Shown in pieces: positions 11,676-22,319 of a stretch of 64,000 bases of DNA. The notes beneath the pieces are model-generated. The model was not told the origin of the DNA, made no database searches, and was given only the letters and a program-made list of their open reading frames with translations. The stretch is taken from positions 21,621,433 through 21,685,432 of the forward strand of contig CATQJL010000001.1 of the NCBI GenBank assembly GCA_958299035.1, given 5' to 3'. The stretch is from Cylicocyclus nassatus. Taxonomy: Eukaryota; Nematoda; Chromadorea; Rhabditida; Strongylidae. A program made the translations under genes and the position numbers. Position 1 is the first letter of the stretch, and each line of letters opens with the position of its first letter.

Positions 11676-12564
11676 AATTCTGTAATATGATACAGCATTT
11701 TAACTGAAAGAAAAGTTTCTATCAGTATGAAATTGGAAAAGCACTAAGAAATGGACGTGTTGCGAAAATTGTGAGTTTTCTTGATATCGAAATGAACTGA
11801 GAAGCCTTTAGTATCTTAGACGAGAACCTTAACCCGCAAAACTGTAGCATTTGCTTTCTAAAGTGCCACGAAAGTGACTTGTAAAAAGTAGTAGGGAAAA
11901 GATTCAAAGCTAAGTACAGCTCAGAACATCAGAAGAGCTAACGTACCATATCAGACAATGCTTTGGACTTGATGAGAGAAGGCATGGGTTAATGTTTTGG
12001 ACAACTTTTACTGCACAGCTGCTAATGGTTGCTCAACTTAGTACTAGAGCTCTACTGCAGGCTCTGACTGAGGCAAACCGTTAGAGTGGCGATGTACGTT
12101 TGCCGCTCGATCGCATATGTATGGTTTTGGAATGGTACAAAACTTACTGTGTTTCCTTTCTTTTTGTTATAATTTTCCAAAAAACTCCAAATATTTGTTG
12201 TCACGGATTGGGTATCAAGAAAAATGTTTGTAATGTATGCTTATGGCATCTTATAGACATGGGCATGGTCGTAAAGGTCGATGATTTTGCACCACTGCAA
12301 ATGCAATACCTCGTTTTGTTAAGTAGTTTTGAGCCTTATGCCATAATGCTTGAACAATCCCGGAGAAGATATGACCTCATCATCTGGCACAAGATTTACT
12401 TTAAATGGCGTGGCCACGAAAGACCTTTCGATGTGTGGAGCTTTCTGAGCTTAAAACCAATATTTATGAAACGCGAGTCGCAGAGTTTCACTGATAAACG
12501 CAAATTCACATATCCGCTTACAACCCGAGCAACTATCAGGTGTTGTAGGTGGGCTTCTTGGGTT

Positions 12565-12950
12565 GAAGGCAGACTCCGGGCAAGAAGGGTACCCACCTCT
12601 CTCTATTGGACCTCACTGCTGCTTAAACAACGGGCTCCAAATAGCTGGAAACTCCTAAAAACAGGAGAACTAAACTCATTAAAAAAACCACCCTCTATGG
12701 GCATGCTCAGACGATATTAATCGGGATAAGAGAATACAGCATCCAACCAGGTAGTGTGAGGAATCCAGAGGTGCTAATCACGTAATTCGTGATTCGTTAC
12801 TGAGCAGGGGCGGAGGACTTGTTTTAAAATGATTTTTTTGCTTTGTATGTCAAATCATGACATCGCGCTTAAATCATGGCTTAGTTGGAAGCCTGCTACT
12901 TTACCGCGTGAAAAGTTCACCTCTCTAACTTTTGCCCGGACGCTGCCTTT
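12565..12950. mobile_element. MITE-like insert with AAGGCAGNNTCCGGGCAA ends (copy A)
   Basis: The left end reads GAAGGCAGACTCCGGGCAA. The right end, in reverse complement, reads CAAAGGCAGCGTCCGGGCAA. The same insert with the same ends occurs at about 34585-35010 in the duplicated block, so it was present before the duplication. The terminal AAGGCAGTGTC motif recalls the TTAA-flanked element at 28310. Confidence 0.55.
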
Positions 12951-13850
12951 GAGGAGAGGGTATGAGCAATTGCGAGGGAAAAGCAGTACCAGAAGATTAC
13001 AGACTAACATGAATTGGACTTGGTTTTGTTAAGCATTTGAATGCTTGAAGTGGTGTAAGGCGTCAAAGACTCTGGCTTAAATATACCACATCAAACGAAC
13101 TTTATTTCAGATATGACTCTGCACTCTTACAGCCGCAGCTGCAAAATGATAGATTGCTTCATGATATATCGATAATTAGCAAGCCTTTGTAAAAGCTGAG
13201 CAAAGCCCATGCTTTGCAACATCGTTAGAATGGCTGCCTGTGAAAAACCCTTCATTTTTTAGTTGGGAAGAGGTTATCTCCAAGGTCTTCAAGAACCTTC
13301 TGGGTCTAGGAGTACGTGAAACACCTGCTTTGTTTCTTTGTAAACATGCTCTGCTGAACCATTTTTTGCTCCAATGCTTGCAACATCTCAGACGAGACGT
13401 TCGTGTGAATAGTAGAAACCAGGTTACTTTTTCCAAACCTTCCGGTTTGTGTGAGCCACAAATGTACACAGTTTTTTTGTTTTAAAAAAATTGAAAGTCT
13501 ACACATTGTTCGAAAACTGATGGACTTCGTTGTTTCTATTTAAGTACAAGCAAATTTGAGGCCGTTCGCAGCCAATTGCATATGTCAAAACTGTTGACAA
13601 ATTCAAAGTCCTATTTCTTTGGATCTGAACATTGTTCGCAGTCTGCATCGCTATGTTGAACAAGTCTATTATGTTGGTATGCTCACTTAGATTGTCTAAT
13701 GAGACACTTTCGTACTATCGGAAACAAAAAAACGACAAAGCGTTATTGGCAGTGCCAGGCCAGCAGATATCTCTTCTATTAGCAGTAGCGGTCGTTCCCA
13801 ATTTCGGATCCTCTTGACAGAACTGAGCCCAATCTTCACCACCTTACTTG

Positions 13851-14190
13851 CTCATGTGATTGTGCGCGGACATGATTGCGCCACCCCCCCCCCCACATTC
13901 GCTCAGGACTATGGACCATACTTGTCCGAATACAGCATCGCCCGATCTCTTCCCGATCACTTGGAATAATGTCAGCCTGCTGCCAAAAATGTTCATAAAA
14001 CGTACTCCAAAGGTCAAAGTGAGTGTTTTGTGCACGGACCGCGGATCTAACAGTACCGACGGGTAGACCTTTGCATCCCTTCAACACTTCTTGAATGTAA
14101 GAGTTTCGAAGTCGTAAATTGTTAAGAAATAAAAATCAAAGTGTAACAGAAGTTATTCATCATTCTATAACTACACAGCAGATCACACGG
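13851..14190. other. No gene recognised; poly-C tract
   Basis: A short C tract (about 13882-13898) is the only notable feature. Open frames on both strands overlap each other and have no support. Confidence 0.4.
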
Positions 14191-14516
14191 ACAAGGGAAG
14201 TTCACTTAGTCGAAGTGGCGATCTGAAAAGAGATCTGTACCAGTGGATAGAGCTTAAGAAGCTGATTTCAGATATACCTTCTATATCTGCGATGCGTTGT
14301 TCTGAGAAAAGTTATGAGCTTTTCTGAAGCCAAATTTTCGTGCATTTTGAGTCGCAAAAATCATGATAATCGCTACGCAAGTGTGCAAGCTTGAGCAAAC
14401 CACCTAGTAAGCATTGTAGGCCTAATTCGAGTTCATCCGAACGTTTTCGTGTGTTTTCCGACCACGCTGTTGATTCACAGGCCGTCATTTCTTTCCTAGA
14501 TCTCACTTCCATTATA

Positions 14517-15192
14517 CAGGGTGTCCCAAAAGTATCGAACGTTTGATCGTTAATATCTCTCTTCCCAAGAAGTCTTTTGCCTTGCTTTAAGTACCATTTT
14601 GTAGAGCTAGCTTCAACTTAGATTTGCATTATAGAACGAATCACTCATTCCTCTTCATTACTGTAGGATTACGGTAGAAACTTCAAAGAGGGTTTTAAGC
14701 AATGAAAGGCCATATTTTGCCTTAGAAAGGAAATAAAACAGCCTGAAAGTTTTCACACTAGGCTAATTAGAGTTGCTGATTATAACTGTAAAGTTCCCAA
14801 CTTATTATGATGCTTCATTGAGGAGTTATGCCAGGTAAGAGGTAGCGGCCATTTTTTCAATGTTCCTAAAAAGTGCGATTACACCGTTTAGAAAGCTTTG
14901 TAATCTTGTGAATAGTTGAGTATTGAACTCAGCATCCATAAAAACCCTATTACACAAGTTTTCACAATTTTTTGAAGAATTTTGGAACTGCAGCTTTTTC
15001 CACATTGACACCATATGTTTCAAGTTTCTACCGTAATCCTACAGTAATGAAGAGAGATGGGTGATTCGTTCTTTAATGCAAATCTAAGTTGAAGCCAGCT
15101 CTACAAAATGGTACTTGAAGCAAAGCAAAAGACTTCTTGGGAAGAGAGATATCAACGATCAAACGTTCGATACATACTTTTGGGACACCCTG
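14517..15192. mobile_element. Mariner-type MITE with CAGGGTGTCCCAAAAGTA ends
   Basis: This 676 bp palindromic element has ends CAGGGTGTCCCAAAAGTATC/.TACTTTTGGGACACCCTG and a TA on each side (14515-14516 and 15193-15194). The TA duplication and the GGTGTCCCAAAA terminus are typical of Tc1/mariner elements. It encodes no transposase and sits in the left arm of the 14191-16627 foldback, so it is younger than that element. Confidence 0.9.
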
Positions 15193-15326
15193 TATATATA
15201 CAAAAAAGCCCATAACCTCCATCTAGATAAGCACATCGCAGACATTGAAGATATGTTTGAGAACATCGTTTCACGTTCTATTCATTGGTAGTTTCCAAAA
15301 AGTTTCCGACACGACGCGTTTTTCTA

Positions 15327-16271
15327 TTAGGTTGTCCGGAAATTAATGTCCGTTTTGACTTTCAACCGCAATAAGTCATAAACTTCTCATTTCTAAATAG
15401 GTTGCAAAGTACCATTCGATAGAGCAAAGCAAGCTCTACAAGATGTCTTTCTTGCTTTTGCAACAGCTCTTATGCACCTCGGGTTTTAAGCCAAAAACTA
15501 AAAGACCCAACTGCCCGAAAAATCGAGAAAAATCGTAACTCAGTTCATAAAATTCCTACAAAAATTCTAACTCGCTCATATAAACACTATCCACGAAAGG
15601 CATCTATATACGCCGTTGCCGTATTTTTTCCTCTGTTAGAAATCAAGAAAATGGGAATTTTCGTGCACTTGCCAAAGTGATGCTTTGCCGTTTCCACATA
15701 GGTAGCTGTATACTGACCTATAGAAGTACAAACGCAAATTTTCAGCTCTCTACAAGCTTTAGTTCTCGAGTAATATCGAATATAGTTTTCCCTAGTCAGG
15801 TCGTCCAAGCTAAAATTCACGTTTGTCGAGAACTAAAGCTTGTAGAGAGCTGAAAATTTGCGTTTGTACTTCTATAGGCCTGTAGTATACAACTACCTAT
15901 GTGAAAACGGCAAAGCATCACTTTGGCAAGTGCACGAAAATTTCCATTCTCTTGATTTCTAAAAGAGGAAAAAATACGGCAACGGCTATATAGATGCCTT
16001 TCGTGGATAGTGTTTATGTGAGCGAGTTAGAATTTTTGTGAGATACTTATGAACTGTGTTACAATTTTTCTCGCTTTTTCGGGCAGTTGGGTCTTTTTAG
16101 TTTTTGGCTTAAAACCCGAGGTGCATAAGAGCTGTTGCAAAAGCAAAAAAGACATCTTGTAGAGCTTGCTTTGCTCTATCGAATGGTACTTTGCAACCTA
16201 TCTAGAAATGAGAAGTTTATGACTTATTGCGGTTGAAAGTCAAAACGGACATTAATTTCGGGACAACCTAA
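15327..16271. mobile_element. Mariner-type foldback MITE with TTAGGTTGTCC ends (copy 1)
   Basis: This 945 bp element has ends TTAGGTTGTCCGGAAATTAA/CCTAA and TA duplications at 15325-15326 and 16272-16273. The two halves are reverse complements from end to centre (near 15800). A second copy lies at 53890-54798. TTAGGTTGTCC with a TA target is a mariner signature. There is no transposase; it is inserted in the loop region of the older foldback. Confidence 0.9.
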
Positions 16272-16727
16272 TAGATGGAGGTTGTGGGGCTTTTTTGTGT
16301 ACATAATGAAAGTATGATCTAGGAATGAAATGACGACCTGTGGATGAACAACATGGTCGAAAAACATTCGAAAGCGTTCGGATGAACTCGAATCAGAACT
16401 ACTATGATTACTAGGTGGTTTGCACAGGCATGTACACTTTTGTGTAGCGATTATCATGATTTTGCGACTCAAAATGCACGAGAATTTGGCTTTAGAAAAG
16501 CTCGTAACTTTTTTCAGAACAATGCTTCGCAGATATAAAAGATATATCCGAGATCAGCTTTTTAAGCTCTATCCACTGGTATAGATCTGCTTTCGAATTG
16601 CCACTTCGATAAGTGAACTTCCCTTGTGAGAACTAGCATAAACCTATGCAAATTGTATGTCTAGTTACTACAGCACTGGCAGTGCCGCTTTTCAAAGCTG
16701 CGTTTTAAACGCAATAAAACGCCGAAA

Positions 16728-17210
16728 GTGCCGCATTGCTATATCTTTCTTCAGGTTACTCCTATAGAGCTCTGGTTGAAATATTTGAAACCAGCGCTGT
16801 CTGATGCATCCGACAGTATGCTCGAAAATTGAAAATTCATAATTTTTTTGTGCCCTCCGGCGCAATAAACGCGATATTGCGTCGTAAGTGCCGCATTCTA
16901 ATAGCTTCCCACAAAGCTACTCTTTTTGATTCACTTTATTATATTTGGACTCAGCACTGATTGCTCTATCCGACAATATATTCAAAATCTGGAAAAGTCA
17001 ATTTTTTCATGTGCCGCAGGGCACAATAAACGCGTTTTTGCGTCGGAAGTGTCGCATTGTAATAACTGCTTTCATATTTATTCCACAAGAATCTTGTTTA
17101 CACAGTTATCATCAGTGTCCCTTGAGCTATCCGACGATGTGTTTAAAAGTTTGAAAATCTCAATTAAAAAGCGAGTTACACGTTCTAAATCTTTTTGGCC
17201 CCTTTTTTGC
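16728..17210 (+). repeat. About 160-bp tandem repeats in the foldback arm
   Basis: The motif GTGCCGCATT (GTGTCGCATT in the third) starts at 16728, 16888 and 17049. Each is followed at a similar distance by a hydrophobic-looking stretch, an ATCCGACRRTRT motif and a CAATAAACGCG block. The same array appears inverted at about 21840-22265. The array therefore existed before the arms formed, or it was copied between them. Confidence 0.75.
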
Positions 17211-19985
17211 ACTGATAAGCTGATAACGATCCTCAAAGTAGTCTCACAAAATTCTGAGTAACATATTTGAAACCAGCTCTTTGCCAGCTATCCAATGATG
17301 TGTTTAAAAACCTAAACATCTCAAATTTTTATTTCCGATTTTATTGGTCCCTCATAGTGGTATTATTAGCTAGGCTGGCCCCTGCTCCTGGCTGCCGTGA
17401 CCTGTCAATATCGATTTTTGATAGAATCATTTTAGTATTGTAATATGGAAGCAGCATTTACACGTTGACTTTCGAGGTCCAAAGGTGCGCTATGTAGTGG
17501 AACATAAAAATGGAAGAACTTTAACTTTTTGAAATTCGTTGAAAATGCAAAATTACCTCTAACTAATTTAAAAGTCCCAAGACACAGTAGTGCACAGTAA
17601 TTTCCAATTTTTACTTTGATACTGAATCGCCAGTACAACTTTGACTTTTCAATCTGAAATTTTTGAGTTTTTTAGAATAAAATTTTAACATCTCAGCAGT
17701 TCCACGATGCAGTAACGAGCAAATATTGAAGTCAGAGTGGTATTCGAGTTTCCACTCTCGTTTCTAAAGATTATAGCCAGTCGGGCCCTGATAAATTCAA
17801 AACTTTGGAAATTTTTATGAGAACATTTTATCATTAACTTACAGTTTCATAGCCAACGTTATCCCATTCAGTCCCTCTTCGACCAAGACCAAAAATCTTT
17901 CATGTTTAGAGAAATTATTAGCGTCTTGGGCAATTCAAGGTTCGAATCAATTACATTGTTTAACTTTAGTGATGTCTTTCACTAAGTGGAGGGTGCGCCT
18001 GCACCCACACTTGTGTCCTGCTTCACACCTTGTTACGACTGCGCAAGAGCTCAGCCTTGCGTATGTGAGCTCATGATCCACTGGGTAGAAAAAATAGAGC
18101 TCTCATTGATATTTCGATTTTCCCCTAAGACAAACCTTTCCTTGCTACAAGGTAAATGAACTTGTAAGCTCAATGCAATTGATATCGAACTCATTTGAAG
18201 CTCTCATAACTTTTCTGTAACAGCAGGAATTCTAAGGCCTTTGAAAAACCATTTTACAAGAATTATGAAAATTCAACAGCTTTGAGGAATCATTGGACCT
18301 TTACAGATAGAAGTTTATAGTCGATTTTTAATTTACAGAAAGCATCTCGGATAGCGAAATACGCTTTGAACATGACTCCAATAATTTCCGGTCGCTCCCT
18401 TAGAAAAGATTAAAGAATTGCCACGCTTTCCAAACTCAACAGCATAAGATTTTATTTATTCACGCTATCACTTATTGTTAGTTGCTCTTAGGCGTCGGTA
18501 TATTGCCAGCCTTCAATATAAATCGCGCCTCTTGACATACCCCTTGGACAGTAGGTGTATGAGTCATACCAGTTACCAACTGTGAAGTAATAGGCAGCTG
18601 ACTGTAGACAACATTAGAATCAGTCGTGAATTCAATCACGATTGCAGGTTGGCTGCTCCCACGCAGACTTTAAATCTGTTCAAGAGCGACAGCTGAGTTC
18701 CGTGAAGATTTCGGGAAAATGCCGTATTTTTCCGATTTTCAAAAAAAAATTCTACATCAGGCTTCTTTACGCTCGATTTTTTAAAATCAAGGTTCAAATT
18801 TGGTGACATTCGCTCATATGTCAGAGTCTCGCATGATTGTCATAGAAGCCATTAGCATCGGAAGGAACTTGGCAATTTCATTCTTCCGCCTCTATTTCCA
18901 GAGAGCTTATCAATGTGATGTATCAGACATTCGTCACTCCAGATTCGGGTAAAGATTATCAAGAGTAATAGTTTTTTTGTCAACTTGAAAATTTCATGAT
19001 GAAGTAAGATGTGGCTTGTAAGCTTTTCAAAAATCAGCAAATTTGAGTTTTGCCATTTAAATCTCACCATAGCAAGAAAACATGATCATGTACGGCAAGA
19101 ATCGGAGCTAGGCTTCTCAAAATCAGAAATATTATTTTGCTGATGAAAAAATGAATGTTTTCTTGTTTGTTTTGTGGAAATTTCTTGAAAGAACAGTATT
19201 CTGGTAGTTTTTCAGCATGCAAATACAGCCATGCTGAGAAAAGAATTTGAAATTTCCGACAGCAATAATAATAGTTTCTGATTTTGAGTAGCCTAGCTAG
19301 AATTCTTGCCCTTTATGATCTGTTTTCTAGCTATTGTGAGATTTCAAGGCAAAATTCATATTTTCTGATTTGTGGAAAGCCTAGCTAATTCTTGCAACTG
19401 TTAGAAATCGCAGTGTATTTCCACGTTAATCAATAGCAGAATGGTCTTCGTTAGATGACCTCGCACCTTTGGACATGTCTGTGTCAGCTGGGTGCATGCG
19501 CACTTGAGCCAATTTGAATGGATAAAATAAATGCAAGTCAACACATGTTTCCGTGAATTCACACTAAACAACCCATCGAGTTTAGAAATTTGAAATTATT
19601 TAGAGTTTAGAAACTTCAACATGTTTATGGCCTCAATCCGGCAAAAGTTCTAAGCTTTAATTATCAAAGACCAAATTATTAGATTTACTGCGAAAATGGA
19701 AAATCTAGGAGAAAAAAATACATATAAGTGATGTCTTTCCAATCACAGCAACATGGTTCACATGACTACTCTTACAAACTTTCAGATTTTACATTGATTG
19801 ATTGAAAATCATAACTACACTAATGTTTTCAAAAATTCACTCACATTTGTTTTAAAAGGTATCAAAAACTCCAAATTTTGAATCTTTTCGCTAATTTCCA
19901 AAATTTCAAGAAATTTCGAAAATCGGGTTCGTGATTTTGAAATTCAGAATCACATGCAAAGTACTTTTAATACATAGGTAAGAGA

Positions 19986-20351
19986 CAGTGGCGTACCCAG
20001 GATTTCGGCTCGGGGGGGGCGCGGCAAAAAAAATTTTCAAATGAAGGTGCGTGGCGTTAGCCACGCACTCCGAAAAATTTTTAGGGGGGCTTCTCAACAA
20101 TTTCGCGGGCCCCAAACCCATAAAATCCGGAAAAAGGGGCGTGGCGTCAGCCACGCCCCCGAAAAAAATTTTTTTTATAAGGCTAATTTGAATTTTTAAA
20201 AAATTTTAAAAATTATTTTAATTGTTTACAAAAATAAACAAGTCATTTGCACATTTTTATAACGCATGTAAGTAATTTTCAAAAATTTCGCGACCCGTTC
20301 TCGGGGGGGGCGCGCGCCCCCCCCGCCCCCCCCCCCCTCGGTACGCCACTG
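19986..20351. mobile_element. hAT-type MITE with 8-bp target duplication
   Basis: Ends CAGTGGCGTACC/GGTACGCCACTG are flanked by a perfect 8 bp duplication GTAAGAGA (19978-19985 and 20352-20359). CAGNGGCGTA termini with 8 bp duplications define hAT elements. The 366 bp interior contains G and C runs next to the ends and an internal GGCGTGGCGT.AGCCACGC repeat. It has no coding capacity. Confidence 0.95.
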
Positions 20352-21253
20352 GTAAGAGAGTAAATCCATTTTCTGTTTGATCGAACTGAAGTGAAAAGAA
20401 ACTCATGAAAGTTATCTATCGAGTTGGATGCACCTGCACTCAGCTGACACAGCCATGCCCAAAGGTGCGAAGTCATCGAGCGAAGGCCACCCACATGTCA
20501 TGAACTTGGAAAAAATGTGATTTCAGTTGCAAATGTTGATGAATTGAGCTAAGCATGTCAAAATTCAGACATTTTCCCTATTACGACAATAGCTAGAAGA
20601 CAAGATCAAATTCGGCAAGAGTTGGAGCTAGACTCTCAAAAAACTAAAGTCATTATCTCTGCTATTGAAGTCCTACATTAGCTAAAAAATAAGATCAACA
20701 TCATGAATTGGAGTTTGGGTTCTCAAAAATCAGATATGATTTTTGCCACTGAATTCCACTATAGGTAGGAGGAATTGTCGGTTTATGCCTCGGATGAGAT
20801 CTGAGTGTAGGTGCACCAAATTAAATTGGCCAGCTAAAATAGGCAAAGAAATGAAAATGATACAATTTCGACAAAGATAGGCTAGATCATTCACACATTT
20901 GCAAGTGGGATTTTTCTTAGGGATTCAGAATATGCTAAATTTATGGAGTTTGGATGAAAGTGAATTTTTTCAAAAACTGAAGTTCAGATTTCAAATTCAA
21001 TTTTCATTATGTACTGCACTTCTGGAGTATTGAAGTCAGTGTGTAAATGTTACTTATATATTATATTATTGAACGGATCCTGACGACAAAAATCGATAAT
21101 GATAGGTCACTGCTGCCAGGGGCCGGGGCCAGCCTAGCTAATAATATCGATATGAGGGACCAATAAAACCGGAAATAAAAAATTTGAGATTTTTAGGTTT
21201 TTAAACACATCATTGGATAGCTGGCAAAGAGCTGGTTTCAAATATGTTACTCA

Positions 21254-21731
21254 ACAGGAAAGCTTCCCAAGTCAGCTCGGCCAACCCGGATGAGTCATAT
21301 ATCACCGTAACGGGCTCAAGACGCTGATTCCAAATCTGCCGTTTCCAGCTGCGGAGCGGTCCTGCACGAGAAGTTATGGGTGGTATTTCCCTCCAGAGTT
21401 GAGGCACCCTTCAACTTGCCTCCCCTTGTTTATGAGCGCTATATAGGAGGCGCGTGGTTACAATTAAGGGATTCGAACCCGTGACCCTCTGCCTATCGAG
21501 CAAGACACTTACCACTACACCATACGACCACGTGCCTCCTATATAGCGCTCATAAGCAAGGGGAGGCAAGTTGAAGGGTGCCTCAACTCTGGAGGGAAAT
21601 ACCACCCATAACTTCTCGTACAGGACCGCTCCGCAGCTGGAAACGGCAGATTTGGAATCAGCGTCTTGAGCCCATTACGGTGATATATGACTCATCCGGG
21701 TTGGCCGAGCTGACTTGGGAAGCCTTCCTTG
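21254..21731. mobile_element. Foldback with a tRNA-like loop
   Basis: Two arms of about 200 bases (21254-21453 and 21533-21731) are nearly perfect reverse complements. They include GGCTTCCCAAG, ACCACCCATAACTTCTCG and TTATGAGCGCTATATAGGAGGC. Comparison with the uninterrupted left arm of the giant foldback (near 17253) shows the empty site and a TCA duplication at 21251-21253 and 21732-21734. The loop is a tRNA-like sequence, annotated separately. Confidence 0.85.
21454..21532 (-). pseudogene. tRNA-like sequence (probable tRNA pseudogene)
   Basis: Read on the minus strand, the loop has a good A box (TGGTGTAGTGGTAAGTG) and a perfect B box (GGGTTCGAATCCC). Its ends (GTGGT...AACCAC) pair as a partial acceptor stem. 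The anticodon arm is poor: a TTGC/GCAG stem gives a seven-base loop without the usual U at position 33, so no isotype can be assigned. It is either a tRNA pseudogene or a tRNA-derived promoter. It lies in the centre of a 478 bp palindrome. Confidence 0.6.
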
Positions 21732-22319
21732 TCAGAATTTTGTGCGACTACTTTGAGGATCGTTATCAGCTTATCAGTGCAAAAAAGGGGCCAAAAAGAT
21801 TTAGAACGTGTAACTCGCTTTTTAATTGAGATTTTCAAACTTTTAAACACATCGTCGGATAGCTCAAGGGACACTGATGATAACTGTGTAAACAAGATTT
21901 TTGTGGGATAAATATGAAAGCAGTTATTACAATGCGGCACTTCCGACGCAAAAACGCGTTTATTGTGCCCTGCGGCACATGAAAAAATTGACTTTTTCAC
22001 ATTTTGAATATATTGTCGGATAGAGCAATCAGTGCTGAGTCCAAATATAATAAAGTGAATCAAAAAGAGTAGCTTTGTGGGAAGCTATTAGAATGCGGCA
22101 CTTACGACGCAATATCGCGTTTATTGCGCCGGAGGGCACAAAAAAATTGTGAATTTTCAATTTTCGAACATACTGTCGGATGCATCAGACAGCGCTGGTT
22201 TCAAATATTTCAACCAGAGCTCTATAGGAGTAACCTGAAGAAAGATATAGCAATGCGGCACTTTCGGCGTTTTATTGCGTTCAAAACGCAGCTTTGAAAA
22301 GCGGCACTGCCAGTGCTGT

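Larger units (their letters stand above)
11270..13850. repeat. Segmental duplication, copy A
   Basis: This block aligns in the same orientation and order with 33277-35870. It includes the cysteine-rich gene, its upstream region, a MITE-like insert (about 12565-12950) and sequence to the CTCTTGACA near 13810/35830. Divergence with many small indels indicates an old duplication. An open frame of 206 codons at 12100-12720 is not preserved in the other copy and is probably not a gene. A third, shorter relative occupies about 37080-37900. Confidence 0.8.
14191..16627. mobile_element. Foldback element with ACAAGGGA ends, split by two insertions
   Basis: The arms 14191-14514 and about 16274-16627 are reverse complements. 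Both start ACAAGGGAAGTTCACTTA and later share CCAGTGGATAGAGCTTAA and CATTTTGAGTCGCAAAA. The left arm continues across an insertion, from 15195 (acaaaaaagccc.ataacctccatct), matching the right arm at 16272-16305. Between them is a loop of about 110 bases. After removal of the two insertions (14517-15192 and 15327-16271) the element would be about 0.8 kb. No target duplication was found outside the ends. Confidence 0.8.
16671..22318. mobile_element. Giant 5.65 kb foldback element, TA target duplication
   Basis: The ends are CAGCACTGGCAGTGCCGC and its reverse complement, flanked by TA at 16669-16670 and 22319-22320. The arms match inverted over the first 0.8 kb or more (16671-17430 with 21080-22318 minus an insert). 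Weaker inverted similarity continues inward; for example 19440-19510 pairs with 20400-20490. Open frames at 16926-17261 (+) and 21692-22063 (-) encode nearly the same peptide only because the arms are copies; this is not evidence of a gene. No transposase is recognisable. A hAT element (19986-20351) lies near the centre and a smaller foldback (21254-21731) in the right arm. Confidence 0.85.

Noticed and set aside
12100..12720. 206-codon open frame on the plus strand
   Set aside because: The homologous region in the duplicated block (34130-34740) is full of stops and shifts, there is no family signature, and part of it is a MITE-like insert.
16728..17210. CRISPR-like spaced repeats
   Set aside because: Repeats are about 160 bp with whole-unit similarity and lie in a eukaryotic transposon arm; no short repeat and unique spacer pattern.
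16926..17261. Open frame nearly identical to the minus-strand frame at 21692-22063
   Set aside because: The match is explained by inverted transposon arms; the frame spans tandem repeats and has no protein-like composition.
21454..21532. A functional tRNA gene
   Set aside because: Internal promoter boxes are good, but the anticodon arm is poorly paired and lacks U33, and it sits in a transposon loop. Called a pseudogene or tRNA-derived instead.
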